Origin: Kitasatospora kifunensis
GTDB lineage: Bacteria > Actinomycetota > Actinomycetes > Streptomycetales > Streptomycetaceae
Reading direction: 5' to 3'
DNA length: 64,000 bases
NCBI RefSeq assembly: GCF_014203855.1
Contig: NZ_JACHJV010000001.1
Location: 310,001 to 374,000, forward strand
Shown here: positions 35,381-43,861 of the stretch, one piece after another
Layout of the letters: each line of letters starts with the position of its first letter
How positions within the stretch are numbered: position 1 is the first letter of the stretch
Program-made: the position numbers and the translations under genes
The notes under the pieces: generated by a model
Databases searched by the model: none
Seen by the model: the letters and a program-made list of their open reading frames with translations, nothing else
Told to the model about the DNA's origin: nothing

Positions 35381-36679
35381 TCACTGCCGCTCCCGCTCGC
35401 GCCGGCGGCCCATCCGCTCGCCGCGGGCCAGCCTGCGCAGCCGACCGAACCGGGAGAACCGGTCGCCGTCGGCCGCGGAAGCCCGGTCCAGCTCCTCCAT
35501 CAGCCGCCGCGAGCGGTGGTCCAGGTCCAGCTCGTCCAGGATCCGATCGATCTCGGCCAGCAGCGAACCGTGCAGCTGCCATGCCTTGGGGTGTTCCTGG
35601 ACGCGCCGCAGCAGCAGCTGGGCGACCTTGTCCCGACTCGCCCACGCCGCGGTGAGTTCCTCCGCCAGCCGGCGCTCTGCCTCCTGCGCGTTCCTGCTGA
35701 CCTGCGTGGTCACCAACACGGCGAAGCTCACCAGGGCGCTGCCGAGGTGCGCCAGCAGCTCCTCCAGCTGCACCGCCACGTCCGGCGGGAAGAGCCGTTC
35801 GTCCGCCGCCCGCCGTTTCGCCAGGTCGGTCAGGGAGCGCGCCAGCACCCGGATCACGACCACGCAGATCTCCAGCGTGTCCAGCCCGGTCCGCAGCACC
35901 AGCCGGGAGAGCCGGCCCTCGGTGATGCGCGGGTTCAGCCGCAGGCTGTCCTCGGCCTGGCGCAGCGCGGCGTCGACGTCCGCGATCGCCTGGTCGAGGC
36001 GGCGGGCCTCGTGCAGCCGCTCTGCGGCACGTTCGACCGGGGTCGGCTCGCCGATCTCCTCGCCGATCCGCAGCAGCAGGTGGCGGGCGCGACGGGCCAG
36101 GTCCTCGATCGACTCGCCTGCCGTGTCCACCCACACCGGCGGGGCGAACAGCAGGTTGAAGAGCAGCCCCACCACCGCCCCCACCAGGGTCTCCAGCACC
36201 CGGTCCCAGGCCTGCGAGGCCAGCCGGGTCACCCCGAGCACCAGCATCGCGCTGATCGCGACCTCGTTGACGAACTCGTCGACCCGCACGAACCGCCCGA
36301 TGGTCAGCGCGGCCAGGATGATCAGCCCCAGGCTCCACCAGCTCAGACCCATCACCGAGCTGAAGCCGATGGCGATCAGCACCCCGACGACGACCGAGTT
36401 CACCCGGCGGATCCCGGTGGTGAGCGTGGCATACAGGGTGACCTGGACGACGAGCAGCGCCGTGAGCGGCGCGGTCAGCGGCGCCGGCTCACTGCTCAGC
36501 TGCAGCGCGACGACATAGGCGAGGGTCGCCGCGACCGTCGCGCGCACCGTCTGGACGACGGCCGGATCGCGAAACCCGCGCCGGACGGCAGCTGTCACTT
36601 CCTCGGTGAGACCGGGCATCCCCTCCTTCTTCCACCGGGAGGCGACGCCGACACCGGCACGAACGGCAGGTGCCACCAT
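35381..36679 (-). CDS. FUSC-family (aromatic acid exporter-like) membrane protein
   Basis: This is a 432-residue protein. Six hydrophobic segments lie in residues about 45-180 (ATVAATLAYVVALQL, LIILAALTIGRFV, VGAVVGLLFNLLFAPPVWV). A long cytoplasmic helical domain and a very basic C-terminus (GRLRRLARGERMGRRRERER) follow. This is the FUSC/ArAE half-transporter layout, linked in other bacteria to export of aromatic acids. Start ATG 36679 has no clear ribosome site; ATG 36619 has AAGGAGG but only 2 bp away. It converges with the methyltransferase gene. Confidence 0.85.
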   Translation of the reverse strand: MVAPAVRAGVGVASRWKKEGMPGLTEEVTAAVRRGFRDPAVVQTVRATVAATLAYVVALQLSSEPAPLTAPLTALLVVQVTLYATLTTGIRRVNSVVVGVLIAIGFSSVMGLSWWSLGLIILAALTIGRFVRVDEFVNEVAISAMLVLGVTRLASQAWDRVLETLVGAVVGLLFNLLFAPPVWVDTAGESIEDLARRARHLLLRIGEEIGEPTPVERAAERLHEARRLDQAIADVDAALRQAEDSLRLNPRITEGRLSRLVLRTGLDTLEICVVVIRVLARSLTDLAKRRAADERLFPPDVAVQLEELLAHLGSALVSFAVLVTTQVSRNAQEAERRLAEELTAAWASRDKVAQLLLRRVQEHPKAWQLHGSLLAEIDRILDELDLDHRSRRLMEELDRASAADGDRFSRFGRLRRLARGERMGRRRERERQ

Positions 36680-36718
36680 TTGGGGGCGCAGGACGGGCGT
36701 GCCCGAGAGCGCCCGGGA

Positions 36719-37960
36719 TCAGGTCTCGCGCAGCGGCTGGTACTCCTCCTCCGGCACGCCGAAGGTCCAGGCCACCCCGGCGCGAGCCGTGCGGGTCCGC
36801 GGCGGCACCCGCAGCCAGTAGGTGCGGCTGGTTCCGTCCGGCTCGGGCGTCGAGTTGACCACCTCCACCATCACCACCGGTTCGTCGTCCGGCAGTTGGA
36901 TCCGCCAGAGCACCCCGGTCTCGTCGCGGTGCAGCGGCTCGGCGCCGGTGTCCGTCAGATAGCGGTCGTAGCCGTAGTGCTCCAGCATCACCCGGCGTAG
37001 CTCGGCGTTCTCCTCGGCCTGGATCCGATCGAGGGTCAGCCCGGCCAGCCCGGCCAGAAAGTCGGCGGGCACCGGCATACCGCGCCAAACATGCAGAGCG
37101 AAGCCGTCCGGGTAGGCGAGGGCGGGCCCGTCCGCGCGATCCAGCCGCCCGGCCTCGTCCCGGTGCAGCTCGGTAGGGCGTTCGGTGAGCAGCACCACCT
37201 CCTCGTACGGCCACCACCAACCGGCGGCCCGCGCCACCTGCGCGAGCCCGGCCAACTCCCCGTCGAGCTCACCGGCCGCTTCCTGGGCGGCCAGCCAGGC
37301 CGCGTCGTGCTGTCCGAAGACCGCGTCCAGTAGCGCCAACCGGACGGCCGCGACGGCCGCCGGGACGCGCTCGCGCAGCAGCTCGGCGGCATCGTGCTCC
37401 CCCGCCGCGCGCAGTTGCTCGTCCTCAGCGGCCTGTTCGCCAGAGCGGTCGAGCAGTTCGGCCACCGCACTCCTGATCCGACCGCTCAACGCCTGGCTCT
37501 GTGACCAGAGTTCGCCGCCGGTCAACGACCAGAGCGAAGCCCAGCCCCGTGCGCCGAGCCGCTCGTGCGCCCGGGTTCGGCTGCGCTCCCACGGCCGGGT
37601 TCGGACCTCCTCTCGGACACTGGCACCCGCACCGCCCGCCGCGGCCCGCACGCCGGCCGCCGTGAGCCGCGCCGCGACGGGAGCGAACAGCTCCTCGGCC
37701 CGCCCCTCACCAAGTCGGGCCCGCACCGCCGCACTGCCACCGGTGAGCAGCAGCGCGGCCGCGGCCGCCTGCAGCGGTGAGTCGAACCACACCAGAGCCC
37801 GTGGTGCGGCCAGGCCCGCCGCCTGGTAGCAGGCCAGCACCCCCTGCTCGGCCGCCACCCGCTCCGCCGCCCCGGTCCGGGTCGCCGTCTGCCGCCAACG
37901 GGCCGTCACCTCAGCCAGGTTGGCGTCCCGGTCGGGCATGGTCTGCTGAACTGTCGTCAT
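36719..37960 (-). CDS. DUF6745-domain protein
   Basis: This 413-residue cytoplasmic protein has a C-terminal half resembling DUF6745: WPYEEVVLLTERPTELHRDE, GPALAYPDGFALHVWRGMPVP, and a final catalytic-looking stretch with EHYGYDRYL and LHRDETGVLWRI. The N-terminal half is Ala-rich and helical. No function is known. It shares its strand with a small gene (38006-38338) and both diverge from the STM4015-type genes, an arrangement I recall from other streptomycetes. ATG 37960 is preferred to the GTG one codon earlier because of the spacing to AGGAAAGACGAG. Confidence 0.8.
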   Translation of the reverse strand: MTTVQQTMPDRDANLAEVTARWRQTATRTGAAERVAAEQGVLACYQAAGLAAPRALVWFDSPLQAAAAALLLTGGSAAVRARLGEGRAEELFAPVAARLTAAGVRAAAGGAGASVREEVRTRPWERSRTRAHERLGARGWASLWSLTGGELWSQSQALSGRIRSAVAELLDRSGEQAAEDEQLRAAGEHDAAELLRERVPAAVAAVRLALLDAVFGQHDAAWLAAQEAAGELDGELAGLAQVARAAGWWWPYEEVVLLTERPTELHRDEAGRLDRADGPALAYPDGFALHVWRGMPVPADFLAGLAGLTLDRIQAEENAELRRVMLEHYGYDRYLTDTGAEPLHRDETGVLWRIQLPDDEPVVMVEVVNSTPEPDGTSRTYWLRVPPRTRTARAGVAWTFGVPEEEYQPLRET

Positions 37961-38005
37961 CACTCGTCTTTCCTGTTCGCTCGGTCTTGTCAGGTTGTCG
38001 CGGCG

Positions 38006-38338
38006 TCAGTCCGCCACGACGCGCACGGCACCCGGCGCGTACTCCCGCTGCCGCACCACCCGGTACCAGCCCTTGGGCAGTGGAATCGCCGCATGCTCCT
38101 CGTGCACCACCCGGCCGCCCTCGGGCAGGTGCAGCCACGCGGCGCCGAACGCCCCCGGCTCACGCAGCAGCTCGCCCGGGCCGACCACCGCGTGGGCGTG
38201 GCCGGTCACCTCGCCGAGAGCGAGCACCAACCGGCCGCGGGCGTCCCGCTGCTGCCCCGTCAGCCCAGCCTGCTCGCCCTCGGCCGGTACGGCGCTCGGG
38301 GACACCGGCACGATCAACACGTCACCCTGTCGGTACAT
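38006..38338 (-). CDS. Small hypothetical protein of the STM401x locus
   Basis: This is a 110-residue soluble protein. It begins MYRQGDVLIVPV, has a central ALGEVTGHAHAVVGPGE and ends in VHEEHAAIPLPKGWYRVVRQREY. The HAH and H...EEHA pattern and beta-rich profile recall a small cupin-like or dUTPase-like barrel, but I cannot assign it. Start ATG 38338 lies behind AAGGAG. It is transcribed ahead of the DUF6745 gene (45 bp) and divergent from the first STM4015 gene. Confidence 0.75.
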   Translation of the reverse strand: MYRQGDVLIVPVSPSAVPAEGEQAGLTGQQRDARGRLVLALGEVTGHAHAVVGPGELLREPGAFGAAWLHLPEGGRVVHEEHAAIPLPKGWYRVVRQREYAPGAVRVVAD

Positions 38339-38483
38339 CACGTCTCCTTGGCCGGCCGCACGGACGCCACTCGCCCGCCGCTCCACCGACTGAACAGACG
38401 CTACGGCGGGGGTCCGACAACCAGGCTGTCCTGGGCTGCTGATAGGAATGCCCTCGATCACGACGGCGGACCTGGGGCACGGC

Positions 38484-39449
38484 ATGAGCATCGAAGAACA
38501 TCTGCGGGAATTCGCCGGCCTTCCGGTCTTCGAGTTCCCCTCGCTGAAGGACCAGCGGCCACTGCCGGACACCGGTGAGGTGGCCTGGCGACTGCAGTTC
38601 GACGAGGAGTGGGGCCCGAGGTACGAGAAAGTGACCATCGAGTCGTTCGAGGAGAAGTGGCAGCGCTTCTTGGCCGTGGTCGAACCGTCCCGGGTGCGTG
38701 CGCTGGTGATCGGGAACTGGTCGTCCTACTGCTCCGAGCCGGCCGAGCAGGTCGCCGAGCTGCTGGTAGGGGCGGCCGACCGGCTGACGGGGCTGCGGGC
38801 GGTCTTCTTCGGCGACCTGGTCCGCGAGGAGTCCGATCTCTCCTACCTCCCGCTCTGTGACCTCGCCCCGGTGGCACGCGCCTACCCGCGACTGGAGGAG
38901 CTCGCCTGCCGCGGCGCCGAGACCTTCGGCGTGATCGAGCACCCGGCGCTGCGCTCGCTGCGGTTCGAGAGCGGCGGGCTCCCGCGCGAGGTGCTGGCCA
39001 ATGTGCTCGCCAGCGAGCTGCCGCAGCTTGAGCGGCTGACCCTGTGGCTCGGCGTCGACGACTACGGCGGCGACATCGCACTGCCGGACCTCGCACCCCT
39101 ACTGGACGGCCGCTCCTTCCCCAGGCTGCGCCATCTCGGCCTGGAGGACAGTGAGTTGACGGACGTGATCGCTGCCGCGCTGGCCGGCGCCCCGGTGGTC
39201 GCCGGCCTCGAGCGCCTCAGCCTGGCGCTGGGCACGCTCAGCGACGAGGGCGCCACCGCCCTGCTCGAAGGCCAGCCGCTCACCCACCTCAGCACGCTGG
39301 ACCTGCACCACCACTTCCTGACCGACCCGATGATCGAACGCCTCAACCGCGCCCTGGGGCCAGCTGGCGTGGCCGTCGACCTCAGCCACCGCAACCGGGA
39401 GCGCGGCTTCGACGGCGAGGTCTGGCGCTACGTCGCCAACGCCGAATAG
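38484..39449 (+). CDS. STM4015-family LRR-like protein, copy 1
   Basis: This is a 321-residue protein. After an N-terminal region (HLREFAGLPVFEF, VIGNW), several leucine-rich-repeat-like units follow: LRAVFFGDLV, LEELACRG, LRSLRFESGGL, LERLTLWLG, LRHLGLEDSEL, LERLSLALGTL and LSTLDLHHHFL. It ends in WRYVANAE, as does the next gene product. ATG 38484 is chosen because it aligns with the start of the paralogue; ATG 38448 is an alternative. LRR proteins bind proteins, so it may recognise a partner or substrate of the locus (inference). Confidence 0.85.
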   Translation: MSIEEHLREFAGLPVFEFPSLKDQRPLPDTGEVAWRLQFDEEWGPRYEKVTIESFEEKWQRFLAVVEPSRVRALVIGNWSSYCSEPAEQVAELLVGAADRLTGLRAVFFGDLVREESDLSYLPLCDLAPVARAYPRLEELACRGAETFGVIEHPALRSLRFESGGLPREVLANVLASELPQLERLTLWLGVDDYGGDIALPDLAPLLDGRSFPRLRHLGLEDSELTDVIAAALAGAPVVAGLERLSLALGTLSDEGATALLEGQPLTHLSTLDLHHHFLTDPMIERLNRALGPAGVAVDLSHRNRERGFDGEVWRYVANAE

Positions 39450-39502
39450 CGCACCGGCCCGCACTGTCCTCAACACCTCAACCACTCGACAGGAGAAGCA
39501 TC

Positions 39503-40489
39503 TTGTCCACCATCAGCGACCACCTTGCCGCCTTCCACGGGCTGCCCGTCTTCGACCACACCGCGGCTGCGACCGAGGATTCCGCGACCGCCAAGCTGCC
39601 CGCCGCCGCGGACGCGGCCTGGCGGATCGGGCTCGACTACGAGTCCGAGATCACCTTCGAGGAGGCATGGCAGGCCTTCCTCGACAGCGTCGACACCACC
39701 CAGGTCCGTGCCGTCGTGATCGGCAACTGGTGGGGCGACAACTACGGCCCGCTCACCGACGCGCTCGCCGCCATCGTCGCCAGCGCCGGTCAACTTCCCG
39801 CACTGCGCGCACTGTTCATCGGCGATGTGGTCAGCGAGGAGTGCGAGCTCTCCTGGCTGCAGATGACGGACGTCACGCCCGTCCTGGAGTCCTTCCCGCA
39901 GCTGGAGGAGCTGGTGGTGCGCGGCGCCTCGGGCGGCTACGGCGACGACGAGCCGCCGCTGTCGCTGCGCCCGCTGCGGCACGAGCGGCTGCGCGCGCTG
40001 CGCTTCGAGGCCGGCGGCCTGCCCGGCTCGGTGGTCCGGGCGGTCACCGCCTGCGAGTTCCCCGCACTGGAGCGACTGGAGCTCTGGCTGGGTGTCGAGG
40101 AGTACGGCGGCGACGCGACCGTGGCCGACCTCGCGCCGCTGCTGGCCGGCGCGGGGCTGCCGGCGTTGCGCCATCTCGGCCTGGAGAACAGCGAGTTGCA
40201 GGACGAGATCGCCGCCGCGGTGGCCGGCGCCCCGGTGGTCGCCAGGCTCGAGCGCCTCAGCCTGGCCATGGGCACGCTCACCGACGAGGGCGCCACCGCC
40301 CTGCTCGAAGGCCAGCCGCTCACCCACCTCAGCGCCCTCGACCTGCACCACCACTTCCTGACCGACCCGATGATCGAGCGGCTGCGCACCGCCCTGGAGC
40401 CGGCCGGCGTGGCCGTCGACCTGTCCGAGCAGGAGAAGCCGGACGAGTACGACGGCGAGACGTGGCGCTACACCGCCAACGCCGAGTGA
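39503..40489 (+). CDS. STM4015-family LRR-like protein, copy 2
   Basis: This 328-residue paralogue of the preceding gene has the same LRR-like units and the same WRY(V/T)ANAE ending. Near the 3' end both genes share an identical 51-bp run (from cgacgagggcgccaccgccc), suggesting gene conversion or recent duplication. The start appears to be TTG 39503, with AGGAG upstream and a product beginning STISDHLAAFHGLPVFDH. It lies 53 bp after copy 1 and 11 bp before the STM4014-type gene, so it belongs to the same operon. Confidence 0.85.
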   Translation: MSTISDHLAAFHGLPVFDHTAAATEDSATAKLPAAADAAWRIGLDYESEITFEEAWQAFLDSVDTTQVRAVVIGNWWGDNYGPLTDALAAIVASAGQLPALRALFIGDVVSEECELSWLQMTDVTPVLESFPQLEELVVRGASGGYGDDEPPLSLRPLRHERLRALRFEAGGLPGSVVRAVTACEFPALERLELWLGVEEYGGDATVADLAPLLAGAGLPALRHLGLENSELQDEIAAAVAGAPVVARLERLSLAMGTLTDEGATALLEGQPLTHLSALDLHHHFLTDPMIERLRTALEPAGVAVDLSEQEKPDEYDGETWRYTANAE

Positions 40490-40500
40490 CGGAAAGGCAG

Positions 40501-41598
40501 ATGAAACCTCCGCAGCTGACCGTCCTGGGCGTCCCCGGCCACCGGCGGGTCGAGCTGTTCAGCGCGGCCGCCCGGGCCGCCGGCCTGCCCGAGCCCGTCG
40601 TGCTGCCTTGGCTGGACGTGCTGCGCGGTGAGTTCCGACTCGCCCCGGGCACCCTGCTGCGCATCGACTCGCCCGGCGAGGACGAGACCGTCGACCGGCT
40701 GCTGCGCGGTCCTGCGCTGGGCGCGGACTTCTCGCCCACCCGGGTCGAGGGCACCGCGGCCTGGTACCAGGGATTCACCGCCGCCCTGGACCGGGTGGCG
40801 CAGGCCGTCCAGGAGACGCCGGGCGCCGCCCTCCTGGGCGACCCGGGCGAGATCGCCACCATGTTCGACAAACGCCGCACGCACCGACTGCTGGCCGCGG
40901 GCGGGATTCCGGTGCCCGCCGCGCTGGACCAGCACGCGGGGCCTGTGCAGGGCTGGGTCGACCTCAAGGAGCGGCTGGCCGTGGCCGGGCTGCGCCGGGT
41001 GTTCGTCAAGCCCGCGCACGCCTCCTCGGCCTCCGGGGTACTTGCCCTGGAGTTCGGCCCGCGCGGGCAACTGCAGGCCACCACCTCTGTGCAACTCGTC
41101 GACCGCGAACTGCACAACTCGCTGCGGGTGCGGCGCTATACCACCGAGCGGGAGATCGCCACCATCGTCGACCTGCTGGCCCCGGACGGGCTGCACGTCG
41201 AGCGTTGGATCCCCAAGGCCGCCCAACAAGGCCGGGCGGCCGACCTGCGGGTGGTGGTGGTCGCCGGACGAGCCACCCACGTGGTGGTGCGCACCAGCTC
41301 CGGGCCCATGACCAACCTCCACCTGGGCGGTGCCCGCGGCGATCTGCAGGCGGCTCGCGAAGCGGCCGGGTCGCGCTGGCCCGAGCTGCTGGCGATCTGC
41401 GAGCAAGCCGCCGACTGCTTCCCGCAGGCGCCGATGGTAGGCGTCGACCTGCTGCCCACCACCGGCTGGCAGCGCCACTTCATCGGCGAGGTCAACGCCT
41501 TCGGCGACCTGCTGCCGCGGCTGACCGGCCTGGCCGGCGGGCCCGCCGCGGGGCTCGACACCTACGGCGCCCAGGTCGCCGCACTGCTCGCCCGCTGA
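40501..41598 (+). CDS. STM4014-family ATP-grasp-like protein
   Basis: This is a 365-residue protein. The C-terminal two thirds have the ATP-grasp pattern: MFDKRRTHRLLAAGGIPVP (linker to the lid), RRVFVKPAHASSASGVLAL (Lys in the phosphate-binding strand), ERWIPKA, DLRVVVVAGRATHVVVRTSS, and the metal-binding end GVDLLP...FIGEVNAFGD. ATP-grasp enzymes form amide or thioester-type bonds through acyl-phosphates. Start ATG 40501 lies behind GGAAAGG. It is the only clear ligase in the locus and could join an amino acid or peptide to a product of the radical SAM enzymes (inference). Confidence 0.85.
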   Translation: MKPPQLTVLGVPGHRRVELFSAAARAAGLPEPVVLPWLDVLRGEFRLAPGTLLRIDSPGEDETVDRLLRGPALGADFSPTRVEGTAAWYQGFTAALDRVAQAVQETPGAALLGDPGEIATMFDKRRTHRLLAAGGIPVPAALDQHAGPVQGWVDLKERLAVAGLRRVFVKPAHASSASGVLALEFGPRGQLQATTSVQLVDRELHNSLRVRRYTTEREIATIVDLLAPDGLHVERWIPKAAQQGRAADLRVVVVAGRATHVVVRTSSGPMTNLHLGGARGDLQAAREAAGSRWPELLAICEQAADCFPQAPMVGVDLLPTTGWQRHFIGEVNAFGDLLPRLTGLAGGPAAGLDTYGAQVAALLAR

Positions 41599-41660
41599 TC
41601 ACACTCCCCAACTACCCAACCACCCAACTCTGCCGCACTACTCGGCCACGGAGCCATCCC

Positions 41661-42506
41661 ATGCACCATCAGATACCCGACATGAACGCCGTCGTGCCCA
41701 GCCATGACCTGCTGCTGGTCACCCTGGACACCCTGCGCTTCGACGTGGCCAAGGAGTTGGCCGAGGCGGGCCGGATTCCCAACCTCGCCGCCGTACTGCC
41801 CGGCGGCCGCTGGGAGCAGCGGCACTCCCCCGGCAGCTTCACCTACGCGGCCCACCAGGCCATCCTGGCCGGCTTCTTGCCCACACCCGCGAGCCCGGAC
41901 GGCCCGCATCCACGGCTGTTCGCCGCCCGCTTCGCCGGCTCGGAGACCACCGAACCACGCACCTGGGTCTTCGATGCACCCGACCTGCCCACCGCCTTGG
42001 CCGCCAACGGCTACCGCACGGTCTGCATCGGCGGGGTCGGTTTCTTCAACCGGCAGGGCCCGCTCGGCTCAGTGCTTCCAGGCCTGTTCCAGGAGGCCCA
42101 CTGGGAACCCGAGTTCGGCGTGCCGTCACCCACCTCCTTCGAGGCCCAGGTCGCGCGCGCCGAGCAGGTCTGCGCCGAACAGCCGCCAGAGCAACCGCTC
42201 TTCCTCTTCCTCAACGTCTCAGCCCTGCACCAGCCCAACTGGTTCCACCTGCCCGGTGCCACCCGCGAACACGGCGACAGTCGGGCGAGCCACGCGGCCG
42301 CGCTGGAGTACGTCGACCGGCACATCGGGCGGCTGTTCGCGGCGATGAGCAGGCAGCGGCCGTGCTTCGCGATCGTCTGCTCCGACCACGGCACCGCCTA
42401 CGGCGAGGATGGCTACACCGGTCACCGGCTCGGCCACGAGGTGGTCTGGACCGTCCCCTACGCACACTTCACCCTCCCCGCCGCCCAGGAGCCCACAACC
42501 CGATGA
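41661..42506 (+). CDS. STM4013/SEN3800-family alkaline-phosphatase-fold hydrolase
   Basis: This is a 281-residue protein of the sulfatase/alkaline phosphatase superfamily. The N-terminal metal site is VTLDTLRFD, the nucleophile region is PGSFTYAAHQAILAGFLP (Thr or Ser), and the C-terminal metal site is VCSDHGTAYGEDGYTGHRLGH. It lacks the Cys-x-Pro-x-Arg sulfatase signature, so a phosphoesterase, phosphomutase or phosphotransferase role is more likely than a formylglycine sulfatase. There is no signal peptide, so it is cytoplasmic. Its stop overlaps the start of the STM4012-type gene (ATGA). Confidence 0.85.
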   Translation: MHHQIPDMNAVVPSHDLLLVTLDTLRFDVAKELAEAGRIPNLAAVLPGGRWEQRHSPGSFTYAAHQAILAGFLPTPASPDGPHPRLFAARFAGSETTEPRTWVFDAPDLPTALAANGYRTVCIGGVGFFNRQGPLGSVLPGLFQEAHWEPEFGVPSPTSFEAQVARAEQVCAEQPPEQPLFLFLNVSALHQPNWFHLPGATREHGDSRASHAAALEYVDRHIGRLFAAMSRQRPCFAIVCSDHGTAYGEDGYTGHRLGHEVVWTVPYAHFTLPAAQEPTTR

Positions 42507-43861
42507 CCACGCCGCTCACCCTGCTGCCGATATCCGACACTTCGTCAACCAGCTCTCCCTACCAGTCCTACGTCTACGCCTACCCGCACAAGACCGCCTA
42601 CCGGCAGCTCGACCCCCGCCCCGCGCTGCGCGAGGTCTGGGCCGGCGAGCCGCAGCACGCGCTCTCGCTCTACCTGCACATACCGTTCTGCGAGGTGCGC
42701 TGCGGGTTCTGCAACCTGTTCACCCGGATCGGCAGCCCGGACGGCCTGACCACCGCCTACCTCGACGCCCTGGACCGGCAGGCCGCCACCGTCCGCGAAG
42801 CGCTGGACGACGACGCGAACTTCGCACTGGCCGCCTTCGGCGGCGGCACACCCACCTACCTCACCGCCACCGAGCTGGAGCGCCTCTTCGATCTCACCGA
42901 GCGGCGGATGGGCGTGGACCTGCGTGCGGTGCCGCTCTCCGTGGAGGCCTCGCCGGACACCGCGACGGCCGACCGCCTTGAGGTACTTGCCACCCGCGGC
43001 ACCACCCGGCTCAGCCTGGGCGTGCAGTCCTTCTTGGACGAGGAGGCGAAGTCCGCCGTCCGCCCGCAGAAACGGGCAACCGTGGAAGCAGCCCTCGACC
43101 GGATTCGCGCGGCAGGCTTCCCGGTTCTGAACATCGACCTGATCTACGGCATCGACGGCCAGACGACGGCCAGTTGGCTGCGCTCACTGGACGCCGCACT
43201 GGCCTGGCAGCCGGAGGAGCTCTACCTCTACCCGCTCTACGTCCGCCCGCTGACCGGCCTGGGACGGCGCTCCGCCGAGGCCAGCACCTCGGCAGGCTGG
43301 GACGGCCAGCGGCTCGCGCTCTACCGGGCCGGCCGCGACCACCTGCTCGCCAGTGGCTACCAGCAGGTCTCGATGCGGATGTTCCGCCGCCTGGGCTCCC
43401 CCGAGGCCGGGAGCAGCGAGTACAGCTGCCAGACCGATGGCATGGTGGGCCTGGGCTGCGGCGCCCGGTCCTACACCTCGCAGCTGCACTACTCCTTCGA
43501 CTACGCGGTGGGGATGACCGAAGTACGCGGCATCATCGACGGCTACGTGGCGACCAGTGACTTCGCGCACGCCGAGGTCGGCCGGGCGATCAACCCCGCC
43601 GAGTCCCGGCGCCGCCACCTGATCCAATCGTTGCTCCAGGTCGACGGACTGGAACTCGCCGATTACCAAAGGAGGTTCGGAACCACCGTGTTCGAGGACT
43701 TCGGCGCCGAGCTGGCGTCCCTGGCACAGCGAGACCAACTCATGGACGCGCCAGGATGGTTGCGACTGAGCCCTGAGGGCCTGGCACACTCCGACGCGAT
43801 CGGCCCGGCCCTGTTCTCACCTGAGGTGCGGGCCGACATGGATACGTACCAGGTGAAATGA
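42503..43861 (+). CDS. STM4012-family radical SAM protein (HemN-like)
   Basis: This is a 452-residue radical SAM enzyme. The cluster motif CEVRCGFC is preceded by LYLHIPF, which is the HemN/coproporphyrinogen-dehydrogenase-like form. GGGTP (AAFGGGTPTYL) and VQSF follow, and a HemN-type C-terminal domain is present. Unlike plain HemN it sits with STM4011/4013/4014/4015-type genes, so its job is probably not haem synthesis; HemN-like enzymes also do C-methylation and other radical chemistry. It is coupled to both neighbours by ATGA overlaps (42503-42506 and 43858-43861). Confidence 0.9.
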   Translation: MTTPLTLLPISDTSSTSSPYQSYVYAYPHKTAYRQLDPRPALREVWAGEPQHALSLYLHIPFCEVRCGFCNLFTRIGSPDGLTTAYLDALDRQAATVREALDDDANFALAAFGGGTPTYLTATELERLFDLTERRMGVDLRAVPLSVEASPDTATADRLEVLATRGTTRLSLGVQSFLDEEAKSAVRPQKRATVEAALDRIRAAGFPVLNIDLIYGIDGQTTASWLRSLDAALAWQPEELYLYPLYVRPLTGLGRRSAEASTSAGWDGQRLALYRAGRDHLLASGYQQVSMRMFRRLGSPEAGSSEYSCQTDGMVGLGCGARSYTSQLHYSFDYAVGMTEVRGIIDGYVATSDFAHAEVGRAINPAESRRRHLIQSLLQVDGLELADYQRRFGTTVFEDFGAELASLAQRDQLMDAPGWLRLSPEGLAHSDAIGPALFSPEVRADMDTYQVK

